Below, in pieces: positions 17,209 through 24,927 of a stretch of 64,000 nucleotides of DNA. How positions within the stretch are numbered: the stretch's first letter is position 1; each line of letters begins with the position of its first letter. A model generated the notes under the pieces. The model was not told where the DNA came from. It ran no database searches and saw only the letters and a list, made by a program, of their open reading frames with translations. The DNA is from Actinoplanes lutulentus (GTDB taxonomy: Bacteria; Actinomycetota; Actinomycetes; Mycobacteriales; Micromonosporaceae). The DNA is taken from positions 124,001 to 188,000 of the forward strand of contig NZ_QLMJ01000008.1 in NCBI RefSeq assembly GCF_003259845.1. The letters run 5' to 3'. A program made the position numbers and the translations under genes.

Positions 17209-17747
17209 ACACCGGACCAGCGGCAGGCCCCGAACCGGCGGGGGGCACGGCGCCAACGGGCGGCTCCGCGCCGGCCGTGGGCGCCGTGCCCGTGGACGAC
17301 CGGCCCCCGCCCGCGGGGCCGGCAGCCAACCTGATTGCCGCAGCTGTCGTGGTCGTCCTCGGCGTCACGGCGATCACCGGGTCCCTGGCGTTCGGCGCGG
17401 GCAGCCCGTCCCAGCCCGGCCCCGGCACCTGGCCGCTGATTATCGGGGTCGTTCTGGTCGTCTTAGGACTCGCCCTGGCGACGCAGGCCAGACAGCCCGG
17501 CCAGGCCGAGCGGTTCACCCGCGGCAGCCTGCTGGTGGTCGCCGCGGTGTCCAGCATGGTCGCCTACGTCGCGTGCATCGCCACCATCGGCTTCGAGATC
17601 CCGACCTTCCTGCTCGCCTTCGTCTGGCTGAAATTCCTCGGCAAAGAATCCTGGCGCCTGTCGATCCTCACCAGCCTCGGCATCGTCGTCGCCTTCTACG
17701 CCCTCTTCGTCGGCGCGCTCGACGTGACCATCCCCCACCTGTTCTGA
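17205..17747 (+). CDS. tctB: tripartite tricarboxylate transporter small membrane subunit (TctB)
   Basis: This 180-residue membrane protein starts with GTG at 17205, overlapping the tctC stop as GTGA. The first 40 residues are a Pro/Gly/Ala-rich cytosolic tail, which is unusual. Four hydrophobic segments follow: about 42-62 (ANLIAAAVVVVLGVTAITGS), 75-95 (WPLIIGVVLVVLGLALAT), 110-132 and 145-170. PGPGTWPLIIG is the TctB-family motif. It partners TctA in secondary transport driven by ion gradients. The frame is open upstream to 17139, but that lies inside tctC. Confidence 0.85.
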   Translation: MNTGPAAGPEPAGGTAPTGGSAPAVGAVPVDDRPPPAGPAANLIAAAVVVVLGVTAITGSLAFGAGSPSQPGPGTWPLIIGVVLVVLGLALATQARQPGQAERFTRGSLLVVAAVSSMVAYVACIATIGFEIPTFLLAFVWLKFLGKESWRLSILTSLGIVVAFYALFVGALDVTIPHLF

Positions 17748-17765
17748 CCGTCCCCGGGAGGACCG

Positions 17766-19391
17766 TTGTCCGAGGTCATCGACGGCTTCGCCGTCGTCCT
17801 CGAGCCGACGAACCTGCTCTACTGCCTCGTCGGCGTCGTCATCGGCATGCTCATCGGCGTCCTACCCGGACTGGGACCCGCCGCGACCATCGCCATCCTG
17901 CTACCGCTCACCTTCGGGCTCGAACCGGTCACCGCGATCATCATGCTGGCCGGCATCTTCTACGGCGCCCAGTACGGCGGCACCATCACCTCGGTCCTGT
18001 TGCGCCTGCCCGGCGAGGCGTCCTCGGTCGTCACCGTCTTCGACGGCCACGCCCTCGCCCGGCAGGGCAGAGCGGGCACCGCGCTGGGCATCGCGGCGAT
18101 CGGCTCCTTCGTCGGCGGCACCCTCGCCATCGTCGCGCTCACCTTCGTGGCCCCGCTCGTCGCCGAGTTCGCCCTCGACTTCGGCCCACCCGAATACACC
18201 GCGCTCGCCCTGCTCGGCATCCTGCTGGTGTCCACCATCAGCAGCGGCGGCCGGCTGCGCGCCCTCACCGCCGCCGCGATCGGCCTGCTGCTGGCCACCG
18301 TCGGCCGCGACGACTTCACCAGCGCCGAACGCTTCACCCTCGGCAACCTGTCGCTGGCCGACGGACTCGACTTCGTCCCGATCGCGATGGGCCTCTTCGG
18401 CCTCGGCGAGATCCTCTACAACCTCGAGGAACGCCACCGCACCGTGCACGCGCCGGCCACCGTCGCCAACGTCTGGCCCAGCCGCACCGACCTGAAACAG
18501 TCCGGCGGCGCCATCGGCCGCGGCTCCGTCCTCGGATTTTTCCTCGGCATCCTGCCCGGCGGCGGCGCCGTGCTCGCCTCCCTGGCCGCCTATGCCCTGG
18601 AGAAACGGCGCTCCAAGCACCCCGAGCGCTTCGGCAACGGCGCCATCGAAGGCGTCGCGGCACCCGAAACCGCCAACAACGCCGCCGCCACCTCGTCGTT
18701 CATCCCGCTGCTATCGCTCGGCATCCCCGCCAACGCCACCATGGCCGTCATCTTCGGCGCCCTGCTCATCCAGGGCGTCACCCCCGGCCCGCAGCTGATC
18801 ACCGAGAACCCCGAACTGTTCTGGGGCGTCGTCAACTCGATGTACCTCGGCAACATCCTGCTACTGATCATGAGCATCCCGCTGGTCGGACTCTTCGTCC
18901 GCATCCTGCGGATCCGCGCCACCGTGCTCGCCCCCATCACCGTGCTGATCACCCTCGTCGGCGCCTACACCGTCAACAACAGCGTCTTCGACATCGGGCT
19001 GGTCATCGCGTTCGGCGTCCTCGGCTACCTGATGAAGAAAGCCGGTTTCGACCCCGGCCCGATGGTTCTCGCCTTCGTCCTCGGCTCGCTGCTGGAAACC
19101 TCGCTACGCCGCTCCCTGCTGCTCTTCGACGGCGACCCCACCGGCTTCGTCACCCGCCCGATCTCCGGCGTCCTGCTCGCCGTGCTGATCGCCGTGATCC
19201 TGCTGCCGGCAGCCCAGCTGCTGCGACGCCGCACCCAGGCCGCCCCGCCGGCCACCGCTGCCGCCTCCCTCACCGGAGCGACCCAGGAACCCGGTCCGGC
19301 CCCCGCCGCCGAGGCCGAGGCCGCAGCGACGACGCCGGCCACAACCACCACTGCGGACCGCACCATCAGACGCGAGGAGCCCCACCCATGA
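17766..19391 (+). CDS. tctA: tripartite tricarboxylate transporter large permease (TctA)
   Basis: This 541-residue polytopic permease shows family hallmarks near the N-terminus: CLVGVVIGMLIGVLPGLGPA, IFYGAQYGGTITSVLLRLPG and EASSVVTVFDGHALARQGRA. Repeat-like counterparts appear in the second half (GRGSVLGFFLGILPGGGAVL, EGVAAPETANNAAATSSFIP). The start is TTG at 17766 with GGGAGGA four bases upstream. The C-terminal about 50 residues are a low-complexity Ala/Thr/Pro tail beyond the usual length. The stop overlaps the next start (ATGA). Confidence 0.93.
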   Translation: MSEVIDGFAVVLEPTNLLYCLVGVVIGMLIGVLPGLGPAATIAILLPLTFGLEPVTAIIMLAGIFYGAQYGGTITSVLLRLPGEASSVVTVFDGHALARQGRAGTALGIAAIGSFVGGTLAIVALTFVAPLVAEFALDFGPPEYTALALLGILLVSTISSGGRLRALTAAAIGLLLATVGRDDFTSAERFTLGNLSLADGLDFVPIAMGLFGLGEILYNLEERHRTVHAPATVANVWPSRTDLKQSGGAIGRGSVLGFFLGILPGGGAVLASLAAYALEKRRSKHPERFGNGAIEGVAAPETANNAAATSSFIPLLSLGIPANATMAVIFGALLIQGVTPGPQLITENPELFWGVVNSMYLGNILLLIMSIPLVGLFVRILRIRATVLAPITVLITLVGAYTVNNSVFDIGLVIAFGVLGYLMKKAGFDPGPMVLAFVLGSLLETSLRRSLLLFDGDPTGFVTRPISGVLLAVLIAVILLPAAQLLRRRTQAAPPATAAASLTGATQEPGPAPAAEAEAAATTPATTTTADRTIRREEPHP

Positions 19392-19807
19392 CCGTTCTCG
19401 TTGGCTTCCTCCCCACCCCGCAAGGAGAGGCCGCCTTCGACGCGGCCATCACCGAGGCCCAGCGGCGCGCGGAGCCGCTACTGCTGGTCAACTCGCCCCG
19501 TGGCGGCGCGCCCATCAGCGCCGAAGCTGCCGACGAACGGACGATCGCCGACCTGACCGAACGCGCCCGGCGCGCTGGTGTCCAGCTGCACCTGCACACG
19601 AGCGCGCACACCGGTGAACTCGCCGATCACCTGCTCCGCACGGCCGAAGAAGTGACGGCGTCGGTCATCGTGATCGGCCTCCGCAAACGCAGCCCGGTCG
19701 GCAAACTCTTCCTGGGCAGTACAGCGCAGCGCATCCTGCTGGATGCCGACCGGCCGGTACTCGCGGTCAAACCACACACGGGCACGCCCGGCGCAACGCT
19801 GTCCTGA
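19388..19807 (+). CDS. universal stress protein (UspA-like), last gene of the tct operon
   Basis: This 139-residue single-domain USP reads TVLVGFLPTPQGEAAFDAAI at the start and ends with the nucleotide-binding signature VIVIGLRKRSPVGKLFLGST followed by AQRILLDADRPVLAVK, equivalent to G-2x-G-9x-G(S/T). It therefore probably binds ATP. It is translationally coupled to tctA by an ATGA overlap. Fusion or coupling of USP domains to secondary transporters is known in several families, suggesting a role in tuning transport rather than a general stress role (inference). Confidence 0.85.
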   Translation: MTVLVGFLPTPQGEAAFDAAITEAQRRAEPLLLVNSPRGGAPISAEAADERTIADLTERARRAGVQLHLHTSAHTGELADHLLRTAEEVTASVIVIGLRKRSPVGKLFLGSTAQRILLDADRPVLAVKPHTGTPGATLS

Positions 19808-20001
19808 GCTCACACAGCCACCGTCCACCCTCCGCTGGTGGTCTCCGGTGCTACCGCGGCCGGGACCGCCATTTTCGAGACGGTGTTCGGCCCGATCGCC
19901 GGCTCCTGATCGATACTCGTAAGGATGGCGTTCTCATGGACAGCGGCATCGAACAAGATCCCTTGGTACGGGCACTCCAGTGCGGAGGCTGATGAGGCTC
20001 G

Positions 20002-20286
20002 ATGACCACGCTGCGACGGTTACGGCTCGCACTGATCCTGGCCATGTTCTCGCTGGTGCCGCTCGCCGGAACGATCATCGGCGGAGTCGCGTTCTGGCAG
20101 CGCGAGAGCCTGGCGTTCAACCTCATCACGATCTTCTTGGTGCTCATGTTCGCCTTCTGTTTCGGCATCAGCCTGTCGATCGGCCTTGATAGCGGGCTCG
20201 CCGACATTCCATGGGCCAAGATCGGCGTCTTCTTCACCCTTCTTCTGCTGAGCGGCGGCGTAGCCTGGGTACGCGACATGACCTGA
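20002..20286 (+). CDS. small three-helix membrane protein, unknown
   Basis: This 94-residue hydrophobic protein has three likely membrane helices at about residues 9-30, 38-60 and 70-88 (LALILAMFSLVPLAGTIIGG; NLITIFLVLMFAFCFGISLS; IGVFFTLLLLSGGVAWV). Codon use is strongly GC-biased at third positions, which supports real coding. GAGG lies six bases before the ATG. I do not recognise a family. It stands between the tct operon and a convergent TPR protein. Confidence 0.6.
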   Translation: MTTLRRLRLALILAMFSLVPLAGTIIGGVAFWQRESLAFNLITIFLVLMFAFCFGISLSIGLDSGLADIPWAKIGVFFTLLLLSGGVAWVRDMT

Positions 20287-20376
20287 CGTCGTGGTACTCC
20301 TCGTTCGCCTCGTCGAAGTGACCGGTCTCTCCGTGCCAGTTGGCCAAGGACGCTCGTACGCCGAGCGTGACCCGGG

Positions 20377-20880
20377 TCAGTCCGATCCGAGGATGCGGCG
20401 GCAGTCGCCGAGCAGCTCCTCGAAGCGGGCCACGGTCTGCTGAGGATTGTCGTGGTCGGCGTCCCGCTTCACGACTTCACAGCGAGTGACCAGGGTGTAG
20501 GAGTGTTCCGTGCCCATGATGCGCACGCAGTCATCGAGCAGCCTCTGGTAGGCCGCCGCGGCTTCGCGTGGACTGTTCTCTTCCAGGGCGTCGGCAAGGT
20601 TTCGGCGGGTGGTCAGTGAATCGGCATGGTCGGCGCCGATCAGGCGGGTCTGTTCGGCGAGAAGCTGTCGCAGGATGACGATCGCAGCATCGTGGTTCCC
20701 CGCTTCGACGACCGGGGCGATCCAGGAGGCACGTCCCAGCACGTCCCAGCTCGTCGCGGCCAGGGTGTTCGCCAGCGGATGCCGCCCCCACACCACCACC
20801 GCTACCAGGGCTGCGGCAACGGTCGCGGCAGCAGCCAGACGAGCTGGGCGGCGCCATCGAGCGCCGGAGAACCACACCAT
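20377..20880 (-). CDS. membrane-anchored TPR protein (kinesin light chain-like repeats)
   Basis: This 167-residue protein has an N-terminal anchor at about residues 14-32 (LAAAATVAAALVAVVVWG). Two to three TPR units of the actinobacterial kinesin-light-chain type follow: ILRQLLAEQTRLIGADHADS, LTTRRNLADALEE, YQRLLDDCVRIMGTEHSYTL and ARFEELLGDCRRILGSD. Proteins of this kind are usually larger NB-ARC or SARP regulators; here only the anchor and repeats exist, suggesting a trimmed relative. The start is the ATG at 20880 (MVWFSGARWRR); the in-frame extension upstream crosses the DUF6807 remnant and is not credible. Confidence 0.6.
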   Translation of the reverse strand: MVWFSGARWRRPARLAAAATVAAALVAVVVWGRHPLANTLAATSWDVLGRASWIAPVVEAGNHDAAIVILRQLLAEQTRLIGADHADSLTTRRNLADALEENSPREAAAAYQRLLDDCVRIMGTEHSYTLVTRCEVVKRDADHDNPQQTVARFEELLGDCRRILGSD

Positions 20881-20886
20881 GCAGCC

Positions 20887-21028
20887 ATGGTCGCAGTGAC
20901 CTCCAAGACCCTGAACGCGACTTTTCACGCCCTCGCCGGTTACGGCGGCCTGTTCTGGCGCGGGCCGCGCTCCTTCGCCAACGGCCGGCTGCGCACCCAC
21001 GTGGTGGTGGGCGCGCAGCCGGGATTGG
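20887..21028 (+). pseudogene. fragment of a DUF6807 (PmoA-like) gene
   Basis: The plus frame from 20887 reads VTSKTLNATFHALAGYGGLF followed by WRGPRSFANGRLRTH. GYGG(F/L)FWR(A/G)P is also the conserved block of the two intact DUF6807 proteins encoded at 27305 and 31113 (GAGYGGFFWRAP, GAGFGGFFWRAP). The surrounding family sequence is missing and the frame ends in antisense of the pectate lyase. It is a third, broken member of the family lying at the edge of the pectin module. Confidence 0.55.
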
Positions 21029-22483
21029 CTAGAGCCCGATGGTGGCCTGCGGCCCGGCCCCGGCTTTGACGATGCCGGGGACGTTCGCCGCCGGATCGAG
21101 GGTGTAAGAGTAGAAGTCACTCGGTGCGAAGGCTGAGCCCGATGTCGTCGACGCTCCGGTGCAATTGACCAGGATGCTGCCGCTCTGTCTGAGCTGGGCA
21201 CCGTTGGCCGTGTCCGGGGAGAACGGGTCGTTGACCTTCTCGAAGTAGCTGTTCTCGATCACCATCTTGGTGGCGCCGCGGGCGTAGTTGCCGTAGCCGG
21301 TGACGTTCTGCAGGTAGTTGTTGTAGAGGTGCGCGTATTGCAGGTTGTCCGCGCTGGGGTTGCGCTGATTGGTGTTGAAGATCCAGTTGTGGTGGATCGT
21401 CTCCCGGGCGGTCACGTTCGTCGTCCAGCCGATTCCGAAGGTCTTGTTGTGGTTGCCCATGATGTTCCAGGAGACGGTCACGAACGACGTGTCCTTGCGG
21501 GAGTCGATGTAGCCGTCGTTGATGTTCGCGAACGTGTTGTGGTCGATCCAGATGTGGTTGGCGGTGTCCATCTGGATGCCGTCGTAGTCGAAGTCCTTGT
21601 CGTCCGGGTCGTCGGAGGCCATCGCGGTCTCCCCGATGGTCAGATTCCGGATGATGACGTTGCTGATGCCGGAGCCGAGGAAGAAGCCGCCGTTCTTGAT
21701 CCGCCCGTTCTTGCCTACTCCGACGATCGTCTTGTTCGACTTGACGGGGATCTCGTAGCCCATGGCCGGCACCGTGATGGTCGCATTGACTTTGATCACG
21801 TAGGCGGCCGTGGCGGTGGCGTACTTCAGCAGGTCGGCGTAGGTGGTGACGGTGACCGTGGTGCCGCCGGCGCCACCGGTGGTTCCGCCGTTGGTGGCCG
21901 CGAAACCGTCAGCTTTGTCGGACCAGGTGCCGCTGCTTCCTCCGGCGACGAGGGTGAAGCCCCACTGCTGGGTGCTGCTGGTGGCACAGGTGTCGACCAC
22001 CACCGCGGCACCATTGGCGGTGGCGTCACGCACACTCAGACACAGCCCATAACGCACACTGGTGAGCTGATACGTACCGCTGCCACTGGCGGTGAACCTG
22101 AACTGCTGACCAGTCTTGGCCGCATCACCACACCCCCACTGCTGCAACCGGGTACCAGCAACCGCATCAGTAGGCACATCAACGCACTTACCGGAATTCA
22201 CACTCACCAACGTGAAAACACCGGAACTGACCTGCTGCACCACGAACTGCTGCCACGCGTAATCAGCGTGACAACCCCACTGCTGCAACAACGCACCGTT
22301 GTCCTTCGAACCATCAGGGATGTCAATACACCGGCCGCTGCTGGCAGCCGCCAAGGTATAGGTACTGCCGGCTGCGGGGGCGACGGCGGCTGCGGACGGC
22401 AGCGACGAGACGGCGATGAAGGCGCTGGGTATGACCATGGCGAGGCCGGCGAGCAACGCCAGCCTTCGGCTCTTCTTCTTCAT
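21029..22483 (-). CDS. secreted pectate lyase, family PL1, with N-terminal CBM13 (ricin-type) domain
   Basis: This 484-residue exported enzyme has a signal peptide at about 1-33 (KKKSRRLALLAGLAMVIPSA). A CBM13 beta-trefoil at about 40-176 has QQWGC, QQF and QQWGF repeats. The PL1 parallel beta-helix from about 190 carries GFAATNGGTTGGAGG, NKTIVGVGKNGRI, NVIIRNLTI, FDYDGIQMDTANHIWIDHNT and HLYNNYLQNV, which supply the calcium and substrate sites. The enzyme cleaves de-esterified homogalacturonan by beta-elimination. AAGGA precedes the ATG. The gene is 24 bases downstream of the CBM13-pectinesterase, its natural partner. The CBM13 DNA is almost identical to that of the neighbour. Confidence 0.93.
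   Translation of the reverse strand: MKKKSRRLALLAGLAMVIPSAFIAVSSLPSAAAVAPAAGSTYTLAAASSGRCIDIPDGSKDNGALLQQWGCHADYAWQQFVVQQVSSGVFTLVSVNSGKCVDVPTDAVAGTRLQQWGCGDAAKTGQQFRFTASGSGTYQLTSVRYGLCLSVRDATANGAAVVVDTCATSSTQQWGFTLVAGGSSGTWSDKADGFAATNGGTTGGAGGTTVTVTTYADLLKYATATAAYVIKVNATITVPAMGYEIPVKSNKTIVGVGKNGRIKNGGFFLGSGISNVIIRNLTIGETAMASDDPDDKDFDYDGIQMDTANHIWIDHNTFANINDGYIDSRKDTSFVTVSWNIMGNHNKTFGIGWTTNVTARETIHHNWIFNTNQRNPSADNLQYAHLYNNYLQNVTGYGNYARGATKMVIENSYFEKVNDPFSPDTANGAQLRQSGSILVNCTGASTTSGSAFAPSDFYSYTLDPAANVPGIVKAGAGPQATIGL
21953..22370 (-). repeat. CBM13 cassette, copy 1 (418 bp, about 98% identical to 23414-23831)
   Basis: Aligned by eye to the copy at 23414-23831 (offset 1461), I count nine mismatches and no gaps in 418 bases. 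Similarity stops abruptly at both edges. Codon choice inside the block is less GC-biased at third positions than in flanking catalytic domains. It encodes the carbohydrate-binding beta-trefoil of the pectate lyase. Confidence 0.9.
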
Positions 22484-22507
22484 GGGGATTCCTTGGGGGA
22501 AGGAGGG

Positions 22508-23959
22508 TTACAGCGGGTTCCAGCCGTCGGAGCCGGCCAGGTACTTCTGCGGGGTGTAGTTCGCTGCCTGGGAGTCACTCATCTGCGGGGTGTTGCTGTT
22601 GACGGCCGCACCGGCGCCGGTGTTCTTGTAGGAGAAGAAGCGCGCGTTCTTCCACGAGTTGGAGGACATGTCCTGCCACGGCGCCGTGTATTTGATGCCG
22701 GCGCTGAGCGTGGACTCGCGGTACAGGACCTGGGCGGCAGGTCCCCAGGGGCGGCCGAGGGTGGTCACATTGGTACCGCCACCGTTGTTGACCGTGCACT
22801 TGTAGAACAGGTAGCCGTAGGTGTTCGCGGCGGCGGTGTTGGCAGCGGTCATCACGCCGCCGGTGGAGCTGACATTGTGGATCGTGCTGTTGTGGAACAC
22901 CGCGATCGAGCCGCCGAAGATGAAGTCGGTGGTGCCCTCGATGTAGGAGTTCACGACGTAGGCACGGCCCGAGTTGGTCAGCAGCGTGTCCTGGTTGCCG
23001 AGCACCCGTACGTTCCTTAGGATGATCTTGTCAGCGTTCAGGTTCAGCGCGACGGCCTGGCTGCCCGTACCGTAGTCGTTTTTGATCGTCAGGTTGGCGG
23101 CGTTGAATTCCTTGCCGTTGGCGAAGAACGTGGCGCTGCCCGAGGTGCCGTAACCACCCGCGCTGCTGTGGTTGTTGACGATGACCACGCCGCTCGCGGC
23201 CGAACCGGCGCCCTGCAGGGTGATGTAGGGCTTGTTCGACGGGATGGTGACGATCTCCCGGTAGGTACCTGCTTTGATCGTGATCACCCGGCGCGATGTG
23301 TTGTTCGCCGGCACCGCGTCGATCGCCGCCTGCACCGTCTTGTACTGGCCGGTGCCGTCAGATGCCACCGTGCACGGGCACGTCGCACCACCTTCGGCGC
23401 CTCCGGTGACGAAGGTGAAGCCCCACTGCTGGGTACTGCTGGTGGCACAGGTGTCGACCACCACCGCGGCACCATTGGCGGTGGCGTCACGCACACTCAG
23501 ACACAGCCCATAACGCACACTGGTGAGCTGATAGGTACCGCTGCCACTGGCGGTGAACCTGAACTGCTGACCAGTCTTGGCCGCATCACCACACCCCCAC
23601 TGCTGCAACCGCGTCCCGGCAACCGCATCAGTAGGCACATCAACGCACTTACCGGAATTCACACTCACCAACGTGAAAACACCGGAACTGACCTGCTGCA
23701 CCACGAACTGCTGCCACGCGTAATCAGCGTGACAACCCCACTGCTGCAACAACGCACCGTTGTCCTTCGAACCATCAGGGATGTCAACACACCGGCCGCT
23801 ATTCGCAGCCGCCAAGGTATAGGTACTGCCGGGCACGGGCGCGACCGCCGCCTCGGCCTGCAAGGCGGAAGCCGCCACGACGGCGAGCGGCGCCACGAGC
23901 ACCGTCAGCGCGCCGGCCCACCATCGCTTGGATCTGATGTTGCTGCCGAATCTGGACAT
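22508..23959 (-). CDS. secreted pectinesterase, family CE8, with N-terminal CBM13 domain
   Basis: This 483-residue exported enzyme has a signal peptide at about 1-38 and CBM13 at about 40-178. The CE8 beta-helix from about 185 starts TVASDGTGQYKTVQAAIDAV. Catalytic motifs are intact: SQAVALNLNADK, VLGNQDTLLTNSGRAYVVNS, EGTTDFIFGGS with the nucleophile Asp, and TTLGRPWGP with the substrate arginine. It removes methyl esters from homogalacturonan, preparing it for the pectate lyase encoded 24 bases downstream. AAGGAGACGTC precedes the ATG. It lies 69 bases after the ABC permease gene on the same strand, probably the same operon. Confidence 0.93.
   Translation of the reverse strand: MSRFGSNIRSKRWWAGALTVLVAPLAVVAASALQAEAAVAPVPGSTYTLAAANSGRCVDIPDGSKDNGALLQQWGCHADYAWQQFVVQQVSSGVFTLVSVNSGKCVDVPTDAVAGTRLQQWGCGDAAKTGQQFRFTASGSGTYQLTSVRYGLCLSVRDATANGAAVVVDTCATSSTQQWGFTFVTGGAEGGATCPCTVASDGTGQYKTVQAAIDAVPANNTSRRVITIKAGTYREIVTIPSNKPYITLQGAGSAASGVVIVNNHSSAGGYGTSGSATFFANGKEFNAANLTIKNDYGTGSQAVALNLNADKIILRNVRVLGNQDTLLTNSGRAYVVNSYIEGTTDFIFGGSIAVFHNSTIHNVSSTGGVMTAANTAAANTYGYLFYKCTVNNGGGTNVTTLGRPWGPAAQVLYRESTLSAGIKYTAPWQDMSSNSWKNARFFSYKNTGAGAAVNSNTPQMSDSQAANYTPQKYLAGSDGWNPL
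23414..23831 (-). repeat. CBM13 cassette, copy 2
   Basis: This is the partner of 21953-22370; see that entry. The near identity of two modules attached to unrelated catalytic domains points to recent duplication or gene conversion of the domain alone. Confidence 0.9.
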
Positions 23960-23997
23960 GACGTCTCCTTCGACTGCCTACCTGTCGGGGTAGACAC

Positions 23998-24025
23998 GGG
24001 GGATGGGGATGGGGATGGAGGCGGG
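23998..24025 (+). repeat. G-rich tandem tract (GGGGAT repeats), G-quadruplex-capable
   Basis: Runs of G at 23998-24002, 24005-24008, 24011-24014 and 24023-24025 are separated by AT, AT and an 8-base loop. The tract lies in the 69-base gap between the ABC permease and the pectinesterase genes, on their template strand. Confidence 0.6.
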
Positions 24026-24028
24026 AAG

Positions 24029-24916
24029 TCACCTCAATCCGGTGGTGGCGATTCCCTTGACCAGGTATTTCTGCCCGGCGATGAAGAAGCCGATCACCGG
24101 CGCGAGGGAGACGAACGACATCGCGAACATCTCGCCCCACATGCTCTGCCCCTCGGAGTCCATGAACTGCCGCACGGCCAGCGGAACGGTGTAGAGCTCG
24201 GGGTCGGTGAGGTACAGCAGTGGACTGAAGAACTCGTTCCACACCGAGATGAAGGTGAAAATGGCCGTGGTGGCGAAGGCCGGCAGGCACAACGGCATGA
24301 TGACCTTCCAGAAGGTGCGGAACGGGCCACAGCCGTCGATGCGGGCAGCGTCGTCGAGTTCCTGCGGCAGCGAGCGCATGAACTGGACCATCAGGAAGAT
24401 GTAGAAGCCGTTGGTGGCCAGGAAGTGCGGCACCAGCAGCGGGTAGTAGGTGTTGAGCCAGCCGAGCTTGTCGAACATGACGTACTGCGGGACGACCAGG
24501 ACGTGACCGGGCAGCATCATGGTGCCGAGCATCAGCGCGAAGAACAGCTTGCGGCCGGCGAATCGCAGACGGGCGAAGGCATAGGCGGCCAGCGAGCAGG
24601 ACAGTAGATTGCCGACGATACTGAGGGTGACGATGATCAGCGAGTTGGCGAGGTAGACCTCGAAGGGTGCGCTGAGCGCGGTCCAGCCGCGGGCGTAGTT
24701 GCCGAAGTCGAAGACCGCCGGCCACAGCGACTCGTCGGTGAAGACGCTGTTGCTGGGCTTGACCGAGCTCGAGATCATCCAGAGCAGTGGGTACATCATG
24801 ACGATGCCGCCGCCGCTGAGCAGGACGTACCTGATGAACCGGGGACGCCTGCGGACGGGTGGCGCGGCGGCGGGGTCGATCGCCGCGGGCGGGGTACGGG
24901 TCTCGGTGAGCGTCAT
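24029..24916 (-). CDS. carbohydrate ABC transporter permease (second, MalG/LacG-like)
   Basis: This 295-residue inner-membrane subunit has six expected helices, beginning VLLSGGGIVMMYPLLWMISS. The EAA loop ELDDAARIDGCGPFRTFWKV (about residues 200-219) contacts the ATPase. With the preceding permease and binding protein it forms a CUT1-type importer; no ATPase is encoded here, so a shared MsiK-like ATPase elsewhere is likely, as in most actinomycetes. The substrate is probably oligogalacturonides, judged by the pectinase genes downstream. The ATG lies 11 bases after the upstream permease stop. Confidence 0.9.
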   Translation of the reverse strand: MTLTETRTPPAAIDPAAAPPVRRRPRFIRYVLLSGGGIVMMYPLLWMISSSVKPSNSVFTDESLWPAVFDFGNYARGWTALSAPFEVYLANSLIIVTLSIVGNLLSCSLAAYAFARLRFAGRKLFFALMLGTMMLPGHVLVVPQYVMFDKLGWLNTYYPLLVPHFLATNGFYIFLMVQFMRSLPQELDDAARIDGCGPFRTFWKVIMPLCLPAFATTAIFTFISVWNEFFSPLLYLTDPELYTVPLAVRQFMDSEGQSMWGEMFAMSFVSLAPVIGFFIAGQKYLVKGIATTGLR

Positions 24917-24927
24917 GGCACGGCCCG

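Noticed and set aside
17573..19807. A 744-codon plus-strand frame whose 3' end is the universal stress protein
   Set aside because: Most of it is Arg/His/Pro-rich shadow of tctA in another frame; only the last 139 codons, from the ATG at 19388, are a real gene.
19936..19992. An 18-codon ORF before the small membrane protein as a possible leader peptide
   Set aside because: No attenuator-like hairpins or codon runs were seen; chance is the simpler reading.
20351..20367. CGCTCG-TACGC-CGAGCG hairpin as a terminator
   Set aside because: Six-base stem with no T tract, close to what chance gives in this GC-rich DNA.
21329..24607. Long plus-strand frames opposite the pectinase genes
   Set aside because: Both repeat the same antisense of the CBM13 cassette; their apparent mutual similarity reflects the DNA repeat, not a real protein family.
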